From NCBI GenBank assembly GCA_026416715.1, contig JAOAEQ010000001.1, positions 124,001-188,000 on the forward strand: DNA of 64,000 bases. Reading direction: 5' to 3'. The notes under the pieces were generated by a model, which did not search any database, was not told the DNA's origin, and saw nothing but the letters and a program-made list of their open reading frames with translations. This document shows, in pieces, positions 35,873-45,664 of the stretch. The translations under genes were made by a program, and so were the position numbers. Position 1 is the first letter of the stretch. Each line of letters opens with the position of its first letter. The DNA comes from a bacterium (GTDB lineage: Bacteria > UBP4 > UBA4092 > JAOAEQ01).

Positions 35873-36868
35873 ATGGCACTTAACCTCACTGGCCGTCATT
35901 ACATCAGCGATATGGATTGGTCTGACGAAGAAATGGCGTTATTATTTCAGACCGCTGCGGAGTTGAAGGAGAAATTTAAACGGGGTATTCCGCATCCGAT
36001 TCTTCGAGATAAGACGCTCTTTATGATTTTTTTCGAGCAATCTACCCGAACCCGGAACTCGTTTGAAGCGGGAATGACCCAACTCGGTGGACATGCGCAT
36101 GATTTAACCCCGGATAAAATGCAGATTTCGCATGGGGAATCACCAAAAGATACGGCGATCGTTCTATCTCGGTATGGGCATGGGATAGCGATTCGGAACT
36201 GTTTCTGGGGTATCGGGAATAAATATATTAATGAAGTTGCAAAATGGTCAGAAGTACCGGTGTTTAATATGCAATGTGATATTTACCATCCCTGCCAGGC
36301 ATTAGCCGATTTAATGACGATTAAAGAGAAGTTTCATAACGAACTGCGCGGTCGGAAATTTGTTATCTCCTGGGCATATGCACCGAGTTATACCAAACCG
36401 CTATCCGTTCCGCAGTCGTTAATCTTGCTAATGACGCGGTTCGGATTAGATGTTACGTTAGCGCATCCGCCGGAATTTAACCTGATGCCGGAAATTATCA
36501 ACCAAGCGCAACAGAACGCGATAAAAAACAACTGTAAATTTGAAATTGTCCACGATATGGACTTCGCATTTGAAGGCGCACATGTTCTCTACCCCAAAAG
36601 CTGGGGATGCTACCTTACAACCGAGAATAAAGAAGAGTCAATGCAAATTTCGAAAAAATATACCAGCTGGATTTGCGACCAACGGAGAATGAACCTCACC
36701 GCAAAAGATTCGTTGTATATGCATTGTCTTCCCGCTGACCGAGGATATGAAGTTACCGATGAAGTGATTGACGGCCCGCATTCCGTTATCTACGATGAAG
36801 CGGAAAACCGGCTTCATACACAAAAAGCTTTAATGGCATTAACGATGGCTGGTTTAAAAAGACGATAG
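35873..36868 (+). CDS. Knotted carbamoyltransferase, YgeW-like
   Basis: A 331-residue aspartate/ornithine carbamoyltransferase-family protein. The carbamoyl-phosphate site STRTRNSFE is at about residues 57-65, with the K-x-Q-I-S-H-G-E motif, CDIYHPCQALADL, and the HCLPAD segment. The SWAYAPSYTKPLSVPQSLILLMTRFGLDVTLAHPPEF stretch is characteristic of the trefoil-knotted group (YgeW, SOTCase, AOTCase). It is shorter than YgeW (about 396 residues), so the acceptor amine is unknown. It could carbamoylate a purine-catabolism or amino-acid product. The start at 35873 has a GGGAG Shine-Dalgarno site. Confidence 0.8.
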   Translation: MALNLTGRHYISDMDWSDEEMALLFQTAAELKEKFKRGIPHPILRDKTLFMIFFEQSTRTRNSFEAGMTQLGGHAHDLTPDKMQISHGESPKDTAIVLSRYGHGIAIRNCFWGIGNKYINEVAKWSEVPVFNMQCDIYHPCQALADLMTIKEKFHNELRGRKFVISWAYAPSYTKPLSVPQSLILLMTRFGLDVTLAHPPEFNLMPEIINQAQQNAIKNNCKFEIVHDMDFAFEGAHVLYPKSWGCYLTTENKEESMQISKKYTSWICDQRRMNLTAKDSLYMHCLPADRGYEVTDEVIDGPHSVIYDEAENRLHTQKALMALTMAGLKRR

Positions 36869-37145
36869 GCAGTATACATGAGTCGGATAAAAAAGAGAAG
36901 ATGAATGTTCGGATAACCACTATTATCCAATGAACAAAACTTCGCAGTTCTTTTACTGAACAGCCATATCAACAACGACCACAAGGACTTTGCTGAAGAA
37001 AAATTTCCTGCTCCAGTTACTTGCCTTAGTCCTAACCGATTATTTCAGACATAAGATTGAATTGGACTTACTCCCTGTACATGGCGAATCTGAGCTTATT
37101 GATGCTGCTCGATAAACCGGAAAAATTAACCTCAACTAAGTTTCG

Positions 37146-37883
37146 TTAGTAAGCGTAGAGGTTTCCATAAGGACGATGAGAGTAAGGAATTAGCTTAACA
37201 AAATCATTTTTTCGAAATAGTTTTTTATTTACTGAAAAATACGTACAAAACTGATTGAGGTATTCGTTTAGGATATGAAAGTCTTCTTGAGTTACTCTGG
37301 TTTTTTTAACCTCTTTTCCTAATTGATGTTCTGCAACATTACCGTGAATATATATTGTTCCCCCGTGCATTCCTGTCCCGCAATAATTTCCGACAATAGT
37401 TTCATCCGGTTGCTTATCCATGCCAAGCACAATAATTCTTCCTCCAGCCATATATTCTCCTAAAAAATCTCCGGCAGTGCCACCGATAATAATAGCGGGA
37501 TGTGAATTATAATATGATTTCATATGAATCCCTACCCGATACCCAGCGTTTCCTTTTATATAAATCTCGCCACCCCGCATTGAATACCCGACAATATCTC
37601 CGGCATTGCCATATACAATAATTTTCCCTTGATTCATTGTATTGCCGATACCATCCTGTGCATTTGAATTAACGATAAGCGTAGGGCTGTTCATAAACAC
37701 CGCTAAATCATTCCCAGGCGTGCCATTAATAACCATTTCTATTTCCGGGTCGGTCAATCCGGCGCCGATATACCGCTGGCCGTTAACATTATCAAGGGTA
37801 ATTTTTTTTACACCACGTGCAATAGCAGAATGAATTAACGCATTGAGCTCTCGATAATGGAGCCCTTGGGCATCTATTCTCAT
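37146..37883 (-). CDS. Glutamate synthase GXGXG (C-terminal domain) subunit
   Basis: A 245-residue right-handed beta-helix protein corresponding to the last domain of the glutamate synthase large chain. The repeated GXGXG-type turns are visible: GNDLAVFMNSP, GNTMNQGKIIVYGNAGDIVGYSMRGGEIYIKGNAGYRVG, GDFLGEYMAGGRIIVLG, GNYCGTGMHGGTIYIHG. It is the last gene of the glnA-GOGAT operon and overlaps the preceding FAD gene by 4 bases. It would scaffold the GATase and FMN subunits rather than be catalytic. Confidence 0.86.
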   Translation of the reverse strand: MRIDAQGLHYRELNALIHSAIARGVKKITLDNVNGQRYIGAGLTDPEIEMVINGTPGNDLAVFMNSPTLIVNSNAQDGIGNTMNQGKIIVYGNAGDIVGYSMRGGEIYIKGNAGYRVGIHMKSYYNSHPAIIIGGTAGDFLGEYMAGGRIIVLGMDKQPDETIVGNYCGTGMHGGTIYIHGNVAEHQLGKEVKKTRVTQEDFHILNEYLNQFCTYFSVNKKLFRKNDFVKLIPYSHRPYGNLYAY

Positions 37884-39232
37884 ACTTCTAATCCTTCCCC
37901 GGTGACTAAATGTTTGCGATATTCTTTCGGTAGAGAAACTAAGCCGAAATCTTCTCTTCCTAAATATTCCCGAAACTCAGTTACGTCAGCTCTATCCTTG
38001 ATAAGACCAGTATATATTCCCGCACGTTCGATTTCACCTAAAAAAATTATGCCAACTATTCTATTATCTTTCAAAACGACTTTTTTATATATTCCTCTTT
38101 CAGGAAACTCGTATTCTTTCACCTGATAAGTTTTATCTTTCGGCATAGTTATCCCAACCGATATGCTCGGAATCCCGCATAACTCAACGGAATTCATTGG
38201 GATACTTCCCGGATATTCCTTAACTATCCCAGCCATATTAGCTCCAGCAACCCGTCCCTGTCTGGCAGCATTAAACCAAATTGCTATTGGATGATACACA
38301 TGGTTCAGTAAATCTATCGACTCGCAGCAATCACCCGCAGCATAAACATTTTCTACCGAGGTTCGCATAAACGTATCAACTATTATCCCGCGATTAAGTT
38401 TAATCGGTGTTCTACGAACTAATTCGATATTCGGACTTACCCCAATCGCTAAAATTACCAAGCCCGTTTGAATGGTTCTACCGTTATTTAACACGACAGA
38501 TTTGACTCGGGTATGCTCGCCTTTTATTTCCCTAACTGAATTTTTCGTGATTACAGCACAACCTTTGTTTTCTAAAGCGCGTTTGATTATCTGGGATGCT
38601 TTTTTATCAAACGTCGTCGATAGTATTCTATCCGCAAGTTCAATAATCGTTACCTTTATCGCACGTCCCATTAGCCCTTCGGTCGCTTTCAATCCAATCA
38701 GACCACCGCCAACCACCACGGCTTCTGTAATCTGATAGGTATCAATATATCTTGTCATTTGTTCAACATCTTGTAACTTGGTGAAGGGAAATACTCCTTG
38801 TAATTTGGTTCCTTCAATTTTCGGGATTACAGGTTTTGCTCCGGTAGCAATTAATAATTTATCATAGTTAATTTTCGTCTTATCAGATAAGATAACCTGA
38901 GAATTTTTACTATCCACTTGGACAACAGAACTATTGAGTATAAGTTTAACCTGATGAGATTTATAGAAAGTTTCTGGTAGGTAGGGTAATTGGTCAAATG
39001 TTATTTTTTTAGCTAATACATAAGATAACAGCGGACGTGAGTAATTCTGGTATGGTTCATCAGAAATAAGGGTAATTGGGTTATCCCTATCCGTTTCTCG
39101 AATTGCGGCAATAGCGCTTGTTGCCGCTGGACCATTTCCAATAATAACGTAGTGCGTTCTTCCGTGAGCAATACGACGAGCTGAAAAAAAGGATTTAGAA
39201 TTATTGTGTATCCGAGTTTTACGCTTATTCAT
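37880..39232 (-). CDS. FAD-dependent NAD(P)H oxidoreductase of the split GOGAT
   Basis: A protein of about 450 residues of the pyridine nucleotide-disulfide oxidoreductase class. FAD is bound at YVIIGNGPAATSAIAAIRE, NAD(P)H at AVVVGGGLIGLKATEGL, and FAD again at VYAAGDCCES. It resembles NADH-rubredoxin or nitrite-reductase-type reductases. In this operon it should pass NAD(P)H electrons through the Fe-S protein encoded just upstream to the FMN subunit. I chose the ATG at 39232, which overlaps the preceding gene by 8 bases, over a TTG four codons upstream. Confidence 0.84.
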   Translation of the reverse strand: MNKRKTRIHNNSKSFFSARRIAHGRTHYVIIGNGPAATSAIAAIRETDRDNPITLISDEPYQNYSRPLLSYVLAKKITFDQLPYLPETFYKSHQVKLILNSSVVQVDSKNSQVILSDKTKINYDKLLIATGAKPVIPKIEGTKLQGVFPFTKLQDVEQMTRYIDTYQITEAVVVGGGLIGLKATEGLMGRAIKVTIIELADRILSTTFDKKASQIIKRALENKGCAVITKNSVREIKGEHTRVKSVVLNNGRTIQTGLVILAIGVSPNIELVRRTPIKLNRGIIVDTFMRTSVENVYAAGDCCESIDLLNHVYHPIAIWFNAARQGRVAGANMAGIVKEYPGSIPMNSVELCGIPSISVGITMPKDKTYQVKEYEFPERGIYKKVVLKDNRIVGIIFLGEIERAGIYTGLIKDRADVTEFREYLGREDFGLVSLPKEYRKHLVTGEGLEV

Positions 39233-39671
39233 TTTTTTCCTCAAACACCAATGCCTGATTCGGACATTTCATCACACATATCGGTATTTTTTCGCCTTGG
39301 CATAAATCACATTTCGAGCCGACTTTATTTACCGTTTGATTTCTCAAAATAACACCAAACGGACAAACCATAATACACATCCAACATCCAACACATTTAT
39401 CTTCGTTACATAACACCGCTCCAGTTTGTTTTTCACGATACATCGCTCCGGTTATACATGCATCTATACACGGTGCATCTTCGCAATGGCGACATTGTAA
39501 CGCAAAGGAAAGATATCCTTTTTCCTCAATGATAATTCGCGATATCGGTTTCGGTTCTTCCCCTCTATAGATTTTAAAAATATTTTTTGATTTTGAGTGC
39601 TGAACGAGACAATGTATTTCACAGAGACGACAGCCCATACAATACTCTTCGTGAATATATATCTTTTTCAT
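39225..39671 (-). CDS. 4Fe-4S electron-transfer protein of the split GOGAT
   Basis: A 148-residue ferredoxin-like protein with several CxxCxxC(C)-type cluster motifs (CMGCRLCEIHC, CRHCEDAPCIDAC, CVGCWMCIMVC, CDLC), the HycB/DmsB-like layout that binds up to four [4Fe-4S] clusters. Six bases separate it from the FMN subunit gene upstream and it overlaps the FAD gene downstream. The context implies it is the wire between the FAD oxidoreductase and the FMN centre. Confidence 0.87.
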   Translation of the reverse strand: MKKIYIHEEYCMGCRLCEIHCLVQHSKSKNIFKIYRGEEPKPISRIIIEEKGYLSFALQCRHCEDAPCIDACITGAMYREKQTGAVLCNEDKCVGCWMCIMVCPFGVILRNQTVNKVGSKCDLCQGEKIPICVMKCPNQALVFEEKNE

Positions 39672-39677
39672 AATAAC

Positions 39678-41228
39678 TTACCAAGCTTCCCCAGCAGATT
39701 TTATTCCGAGCAATTTTAATTCCGTTTCAGAAAGACCGACTCCGCGGAGTTGTTCGCGATTTCCGCGTAAACTTTCGATAGCATTGATTCCCATGCCACC
39801 GAGCATTTCTTTAATTTCCAAACTCCATGCTCGCAATAGATTGGTTAACCGCCGAGCGCCAAGTTCAGGATTCAACCGTTTCGTTAAATAGGGATCTTGC
39901 GTGGCAATACCCCAATTACATTTACCCGTATAACATTTCTGACATACATGGCATCCTAAAGCAATCAACGCCGCAGTACCGATATAAACTGCATCGGCAC
40001 CTAACGCTATCGCTTTAATTACATCGGCGCTATTTCTAAATCCACCAGCGGCAATAAGTGACGCTTGGTCTCTAATCCCCTCCTGACGTAATCGTTCATC
40101 GACAACCGCTATTGCTAATTCTATAGGAATTCCAACATTGTCTCGAATCACGGTCGGCGCAGCTCCAGTTCCACCACGCAGTCCGTCAATCGAAACAAAA
40201 TCTGCACCGGCACGGACGATCCCGGAAGCTATCGGCGCAACATTATGTACCGCAGCGATTTTTACCCCTACCGGTTTGCGATACCTGGTTGCTTCTTTCA
40301 GCGCAAAAATCAGTTGTTTTAAATCTTCAATTGAGTAAATATCATGATGTGGTGCCGGAGACAATGCATCGGTTCCTAGCGGAATCATTCGGGTCGCTGA
40401 TATTTCTTCAGTAACCTTTTCCCAAGGTAAATGCCCACCGATTCCAGGTTTAGCTCCTTGTCCAACCTTAATTTCTATTGCCGCCCCGATTTCTAAATAT
40501 TCTTTATGTACCCCAAACCGTCCTGAAGCAACCTGAACAATGGTATGGTGTCCAAATTGGTATAAATCTTTATGTAAACCACCTTCCCCGGTATTATAAT
40601 ATGTTCCTGCTTCTTGCGCCGCACGAGCTAACGCTTTACAGGCATTTAAACTGATTGAACCATACGACATTGCGGTGAATAGAATCGGGGTTTCAAGTTT
40701 TAATTGCGGGGCAGACCACCTCTTCCCGGCAGTACCGATATCTGGTTTTATAGAATTCCGTAACAGCATGGCATTGTTTTCTACAAATCGCGAAATATCT
40801 TTGTTGCCAATATAGGTTCGAAGTTCCATTGGTTCTCGAAGCGGGTCAATAGAAGGATTGGTAACCTGCGATGCATTGAGTACAATATGGTCGAAATATA
40901 TGGGGTATGATTTATCGCAGCCCATTCCTGTTAGTAACGCGCCGCCAGTTTCTGCCTGTTTGGTTATATTATTGACTATTTGTAATGACCAGTTTGCGTT
41001 TGGTTTTAATTCCGAGGGATTGCGTTTAACCGTTATCGTTGCTGTCGGACATAATGTTTCACAAAAATGACATCCGACGCATTTCGTTGAATCAGTGATA
41101 ACTCTATCCAGTTCCGCATCGTACGTATGCACATCGTTTGCACAAGTCCGACAACAAACTTGACAGGTTATACAGTTTTCTTCATTACGTTCGGTTATGA
41201 ATTCGTGAACGAAAATTGATTTAGCCAT
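39678..41228 (-). CDS. gltB: Glutamate synthase FMN-binding (central) subunit, archaeal type
   Basis: A 516-residue protein. It begins with a ferredoxin domain (CITCQVCCRTC, CVGCHFCETLCP). The (beta/alpha)8 FMN-binding domain follows, with PILFTAMSYGSIS, GEGGLHKDL, GQGAKPGIGGHLP, SIDGLRGGTGAAP, and a Cys set CHVCQKCYTGKCNWGIATQDP for the 3Fe-4S centre. It makes glutamate from 2-oxoglutarate with ammonia delivered by the amidotransferase. This N-terminal ferredoxin plus central domain layout is that of archaeal-type GltB, where the GATase and GXGXG domains are separate proteins. Confidence 0.9.
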   Translation of the reverse strand: MAKSIFVHEFITERNEENCITCQVCCRTCANDVHTYDAELDRVITDSTKCVGCHFCETLCPTATITVKRNPSELKPNANWSLQIVNNITKQAETGGALLTGMGCDKSYPIYFDHIVLNASQVTNPSIDPLREPMELRTYIGNKDISRFVENNAMLLRNSIKPDIGTAGKRWSAPQLKLETPILFTAMSYGSISLNACKALARAAQEAGTYYNTGEGGLHKDLYQFGHHTIVQVASGRFGVHKEYLEIGAAIEIKVGQGAKPGIGGHLPWEKVTEEISATRMIPLGTDALSPAPHHDIYSIEDLKQLIFALKEATRYRKPVGVKIAAVHNVAPIASGIVRAGADFVSIDGLRGGTGAAPTVIRDNVGIPIELAIAVVDERLRQEGIRDQASLIAAGGFRNSADVIKAIALGADAVYIGTAALIALGCHVCQKCYTGKCNWGIATQDPYLTKRLNPELGARRLTNLLRAWSLEIKEMLGGMGINAIESLRGNREQLRGVGLSETELKLLGIKSAGEAW

Positions 41229-41368
41229 TTTATACTCTTGTTATCCACCCGGTTTCAGCTGTGGTGCTTATGGTTTAACCCTAAAGCAATACTGACCCTG
41301 ACCCAGCCTTTCCAGGGTTCATGGTAATCTTGTAAAAACGAAAATAACGTTGGGTAGAACCTTAAACC

Positions 41369-42502
41369 TTATCCATGTGCGCCTTTTAACCTGCCGATCA
41401 CCGGTTGTCCGGCTTTCGGTGACCAAATTTTATCCGGTGAATGACAAACCGATTTAATCGCTGCTTCTTCAGAAGATATATAAATAAAATCACCTTTATT
41501 CGCGGCAACGAGCGGTCTTAATTTAATTCGGTCATTTAATCCGACCATTGCCGTATTATTTGCCACGATTACCGAAAAAGGACCGTTAACTAAAGCGCTA
41601 CTATAGAAAATACGTAAATCTTGATAAAATTCTTTTTTTCTTTCCGGCATTCGCTCAATCTCATCCCATAGTGGAGCGGCAAGAATTGATGCTATCTGCT
41701 CGAACTCGAAATGATGTTTCCGATATAATAAATCAAATAAATATGCAATCACTTCTGTATCGGTAGCTAAGGTACAGTGGTAACCGAAATTATACAGAAA
41801 TCGTTTATTGATTCCATACGACGATATTTCACCGTTGTGGACGACTGACCAATCAAGGATACCAAACGGATGCGCGCCACCCCACCAGCCAGCAGTATTT
41901 GTTGGGAATCGGCCGTGCGCAGTCCAAGTATATCCAGCGTATTCTTCTAACCGATAAAACCGTCCGATATCTTCCGGATATCCTACGCCTTTAAAAATTC
42001 CCATATTTTTTCCACAGGATACGACAAACGCACCATCGATATGCCGGTTGATATGCATCATTGTTTCAACAACATAATCTTGCTCTTCAGCTGTAGCATC
42101 GGTATATTCATTGGGCGACGATTTCCCGGATTGTCTCTTATTTTCACTCTCGGTAAACCGGGGTTTTAGAAAGTAACGCCAGAGGATATGGACGGGCTTT
42201 ATTTCTTTAATATTTCGGGTTGGGATTGGTTCATCCTTTTTAATAACATACTTCGCTTTAATATACTGTTCTGTTTCCTGCTTTGCCCTATCAGTATCAT
42301 AAAGAAGATGAAAACAATAGTATTCCGCTAATTCCGGATAAATCCCATATCCAGCAAATCCGCCTCCAAGTCCATTCGACCGTTCATGTAAGGTTGCAAT
42401 TGCGGAAATAATGGTTTCACCAGAAAATCGTTTTCCCGTTTGATTCATTATTCCCACTACACCGCAACCACTAATATCTTTTTCGATAAATCTATCGTTC
42501 AT
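41369..42502 (-). CDS. Class II glutamine amidotransferase subunit of glutamate synthase
   Basis: A 377-residue class II (Ntn) amidotransferase. [17 protein letters not shown] carries the nucleophile Cys13, so a 12-residue propeptide must be removed to free it. [19 protein letters not shown] and the [10 protein letters not shown] and [10 protein letters not shown] motifs match the glutamine site. It hydrolyses glutamine and passes ammonia to the FMN subunit. The gap to the FMN gene downstream is about 140 bases, and glnA lies immediately upstream. Confidence 0.88.
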   Translation of the reverse strand: MNDRFIEKDISGCGVVGIMNQTGKRFSGETIISAIATLHERSNGLGGGFAGYGIYPELAEYYCFHLLYDTDRAKQETEQYIKAKYVIKKDEPIPTRNIKEIKPVHILWRYFLKPRFTESENKRQSGKSSPNEYTDATAEEQDYVVETMMHINRHIDGAFVVSCGKNMGIFKGVGYPEDIGRFYRLEEYAGYTWTAHGRFPTNTAGWWGGAHPFGILDWSVVHNGEISSYGINKRFLYNFGYHCTLATDTEVIAYLFDLLYRKHHFEFEQIASILAAPLWDEIERMPERKKEFYQDLRIFYSSALVNGPFSVIVANNTAMVGLNDRIKLRPLVAANKGDFIYISSEEAAIKSVCHSPDKIWSPKAGQPVIGRLKGAHG

Positions 42503-42588
42503 TATGTTTTATAGAACAAATAGTTTCTTGAGTTTCGGGATATTACCGAATTTTACTTGACTATGGAGAACCTATCACCTAACGATAG

Positions 42589-43926
42589 TTAGAGAATAGG
42601 TAGATATTTTTCAAGTTCATATTCAGTAATTTGGATGCGATATTCTTCCCATTCTTTCTTTTTCAGTTCAATCAGCCGGTTGAATACATGGGTGCCCAGC
42701 GCCCGCTGAACCAGCTCACTGTTTTCCGCTAACGCAATCGCTTCTCCGAGACTGCTCGGTAACGATTCTATCCCCGCTTGTTTCCGCTCATCTTCATTTA
42801 GATGATAAAGGTTTTCTTCCATAGCTTCCGGAAGTTTATATCCTTTTTCAATTCCATCAAGTCCGGCATGTAACATTACCGCAAACGTTAAATACGGATT
42901 ACACGCCGGGTCTGGCGGACGGAATTCAATTCGGGTAGATATTGCTTTTTTCGTATGATATTCCGGAACTCGAATTATCGCCGAACGATTCTTTTGCGAC
43001 CAAGCGATATAAACTGGCGCTTCATATCCTGGCAGCAATCGTTTATATGAATTTATCCATTGGGCAAATACCAGACACATCTCTTTCGCATGTTTGAGCT
43101 GACCAGCGATAAATCTTTTCGCAGTCTCACTTAAATAATATTTGTCTCTGTTATCATAAAAGATATTCTTATTCCCTTTAAAGAGGGATTGATGCGTATG
43201 CATACCGGAACCATTCCGATTAAACAAGGGTTTGGGCATAAAGGTTGCATACACGCCAAACCGTTGTGCTATTTCTTTAACCACTATTCGGTAGGTAATC
43301 ACATTATCCGCCATTGGTAATGCATCTGCATAATGGATGTCAATCTCATGTTGGCTAGGACCAACTTCGTGGTGGCTATATTTAACTGGGATACCCATTG
43401 CTTCAAGTGCAAAAATCGTTTCACGGCGAAGGTCGCTCGCTGCATCGAGCGTGGTTAAATCGAAATAACTTCCTTTATCCAGAACTTCAGTTGCATCGGC
43501 GGAATTGAAATAGAAATATTCGAGTTCTGGACCGAGATAATAATGGTCAATCCCCATCTTTTTCGCTCGTTCCAGCGCGCGTTTTAAAACATAGCGCGGG
43601 TCGCCGGTATATGGTTTACCACTTGGTTCCAAAATATCGCAAATCATTCGAGCGACAGCATTCTCTCGCGGTCGCCATGGTAGCACCCGGAATGTAGTCG
43701 GGTCAGGCTTAGCAATCATATCACTCTGTTCTATTTCCTGGTATCCGGTAATCGATGAACCGTCAAACCCAATACCGTGATTTAACGCTTCTTCAAGTTC
43801 GGCGTTAGTAATCGAAAAACTTTTCAATTGACCTAAAATATCCGTGAACCATAGACGGATAAACTTAACTCCTTTATCCTTAACAGTCTTTAAAACCATT
43901 TCATTACTAAAATTTGGTCTTGCCAT
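42589..43926 (-). CDS. glnA: Glutamine synthetase, type I
   Basis: A 445-residue GlnA. Visible are GFDGSSITGYQEIEQSDM near residue 51, GPELEYFYF with metal-binding Glu, the glutamate-site NGSGMHTHQS, the ATP-site KNRSAIIRVP and RIEFRPPDPACNPYL. The length and the absence of the adenylylation-type extension place it with the short GSI-alpha type. It heads the GOGAT operon, so the two genes complete the GS-GOGAT ammonia assimilation pathway. No GlnR-like operator or PII gene is seen. Confidence 0.95.
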   Translation of the reverse strand: MARPNFSNEMVLKTVKDKGVKFIRLWFTDILGQLKSFSITNAELEEALNHGIGFDGSSITGYQEIEQSDMIAKPDPTTFRVLPWRPRENAVARMICDILEPSGKPYTGDPRYVLKRALERAKKMGIDHYYLGPELEYFYFNSADATEVLDKGSYFDLTTLDAASDLRRETIFALEAMGIPVKYSHHEVGPSQHEIDIHYADALPMADNVITYRIVVKEIAQRFGVYATFMPKPLFNRNGSGMHTHQSLFKGNKNIFYDNRDKYYLSETAKRFIAGQLKHAKEMCLVFAQWINSYKRLLPGYEAPVYIAWSQKNRSAIIRVPEYHTKKAISTRIEFRPPDPACNPYLTFAVMLHAGLDGIEKGYKLPEAMEENLYHLNEDERKQAGIESLPSSLGEAIALAENSELVQRALGTHVFNRLIELKKKEWEEYRIQITEYELEKYLPIL

Positions 43927-44056
43927 AGGGTATTATCTCCTCATTGATCCATTATTCTATAGAATCATAGAACTTTTAAACTACAATGCAAACTCTAAAA
44001 TAAAATGGAAAGAGGAGGCTATGGATACTTATTGTAAATATATAAGTAAAAAAACA

Positions 44057-44572
44057 TCACTTTTGGTAACCCCCTTTCTTAAATTTTTTACTAATATTTT
44101 TTTTAATTTTTAATACCCGAACATGGGAAATAGCTAATTTCTGGCTGATTTCTCGCAAAGTATATCCTTCAGCAAGGAGTTCAACAACTTCTTTTTCTCT
44201 TCTCGTAAATTCTTTTTCTTTCAATTTACGGATGAACAGTACATCATCGACTCGTTGTTCAACCAGCGCTTTCCGGTCAGGAATCAGCTCTTCAAGCAGC
44301 ATCTCTTCTTCTCCGATTGGATCGTGGAGGCTAGCGATAGTTGCGGTAGGTTTAAACCGACGAAGATAATTCTTGAGATGAAAATAGCAACTACCGATAA
44401 TATATGCATCGGTTTTATCTTCTAATTCGCCTTTTCTCCATCGTTCCCAGAGATGATAGACCATTTCCTGATAGAGGTCTTCTTTATCAATCGCTGAAGA
44501 TGGAACAGCTGATTTTATAGCTAAATGTTTGATGCGGCGAGAATATTTTTTTAGTAGAGATTCAAATTCCAT
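44057..44572 (-). CDS. Sigma-70-like transcription factor of unusual type
   Basis: A protein of about 171 residues if started at the internal ATG 44572; a TTG at 44653 would add 27 residues of no clear homology. Residues 10-70 look like sigma region 2 (KEDLYQEMVYHLWERW, AYIIGSCYFHLKNYLRR). The C-terminal 50 residues form a helix-turn-helix of region 4 or LuxR type (FTRREKEVVELLAEGYTLREISQKLAISHVRVLKIKKN). It lies upstream of glnA on the same strand. An ECF-like or phage-like sigma is plausible; confidence in its role is moderate. Confidence 0.65.
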   Translation of the reverse strand: MEFESLLKKYSRRIKHLAIKSAVPSSAIDKEDLYQEMVYHLWERWRKGELEDKTDAYIIGSCYFHLKNYLRRFKPTATIASLHDPIGEEEMLLEELIPDRKALVEQRVDDVLFIRKLKEKEFTRREKEVVELLAEGYTLREISQKLAISHVRVLKIKKNISKKFKKGGYQK

Positions 44573-44716
44573 TATTTTATTATTGCATACACATATCTGA
44601 TACGAAAAGAATGGTTCCAAAATTGGTTTGAAATATGCTAATATTGTTTTCAAACTATCACCGAAATAACTATAAATTGCTCAATAAGGAACATTTCTTT
44701 ATTTTAATTTTTCTCT

Positions 44717-45580
44717 ATGCCGGAACTCCCTGAAGTTGAAACCGTCCGCCGTTATCTTCTACCAGAAGTTAAGGGGAGAAAGATAACCGCAGTGAAATTA
44801 ACCCTACCTAAACAGTTGGTTACTCCGAAACCCGTTAAATTTATCAAGCTCCTAACCGGCACGAAAATCAACGATATTCATCGTCGGGGAAAATATCTCT
44901 TATTCCATCTGGATAATGAATATGATTTAATGTTTCATCTCGGGATGAGTGGTAGGATCGCGATGGTCAAACCCAACGCGCCAACTGAGAAACATACACA
45001 TTTAAGACTCAAGTTGCTTGAAGTTAGCGGTCAGAAGGTAGAAAAAGAATTGCGGTTTATTGACCCGCGACAATTCGGGAAAATCGCTCTCATACCGCAT
45101 GGAGATTATTCTGCGGTTCCTGGATTAGCAAATCTTGGCATCGAACCTTTCGCTCGGAAATTCACGCTAGCGAAATTACGAGCATTATTATCTGGTAGAA
45201 GAAAAATGAAACCGTTACTTCTCGACCAGACCAAAATTGCTGGAATAGGCAATATTTATGCGGATGAATCGCTATTTGCGGCGCGTATTCATCCGGAAGA
45301 ATTGAGCTGTAATCTCACCGAACTTCAACTCCGGAAACTTCATCAAGCCATTCCGACAATTCTGAAAAAATCTATTCGTTTCCAAGGGACAACTCTGTTC
45401 GATGAAGGATATACCAACCCCCGAGGCGAATCTGGTCGATTTATCCGGTTTCTAAAAGTTTATGGTCATGAGAACGACCCTTGTCCAAGATGTGGTATTC
45501 CGATTAAACGGATAGTTATTTCTGGTCGAAGTTCGTTTTTCTGCCCTTATTGCCAACCGAAAAATCATGCCAAACAATAA
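44717..45580 (+). CDS. mutM: Formamidopyrimidine-DNA glycosylase
   Basis: A 287-residue Fpg/MutM. It starts PELPEVETVRR, where Pro1 of the mature protein is the catalytic nucleophile and Glu2 assists. The conserved Lys is in RRGKYLLF, and the GIGNIYADE H2TH motif and a C-terminal zinc finger (CPRCGIPIKR...FFCPYC) are present. It removes oxidised purines such as 8-oxoguanine and nicks the backbone by beta/delta elimination. It is monocistronic. The slightly longer loop at about 95-110 (EVSGQKVEKELR) is still within family variation. Confidence 0.95.
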   Translation: MPELPEVETVRRYLLPEVKGRKITAVKLTLPKQLVTPKPVKFIKLLTGTKINDIHRRGKYLLFHLDNEYDLMFHLGMSGRIAMVKPNAPTEKHTHLRLKLLEVSGQKVEKELRFIDPRQFGKIALIPHGDYSAVPGLANLGIEPFARKFTLAKLRALLSGRRKMKPLLLDQTKIAGIGNIYADESLFAARIHPEELSCNLTELQLRKLHQAIPTILKKSIRFQGTTLFDEGYTNPRGESGRFIRFLKVYGHENDPCPRCGIPIKRIVISGRSSFFCPYCQPKNHAKQ

Positions 45581-45664
45581 AGAATAATTTCAATGTAACT
45601 TCAGTGAATTCAGCCGCCTGCGCTCCAAAGCTTCAGCGTCGGTGCGTGGTTTCAGTGGTAAAAA

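Noticed and set aside
37880-39232. Reading the FAD protein as nitrite reductase NirB
   Set aside because: It lacks the siroheme and Fe-S domains of NirB and lies inside the GOGAT operon with overlapping genes.
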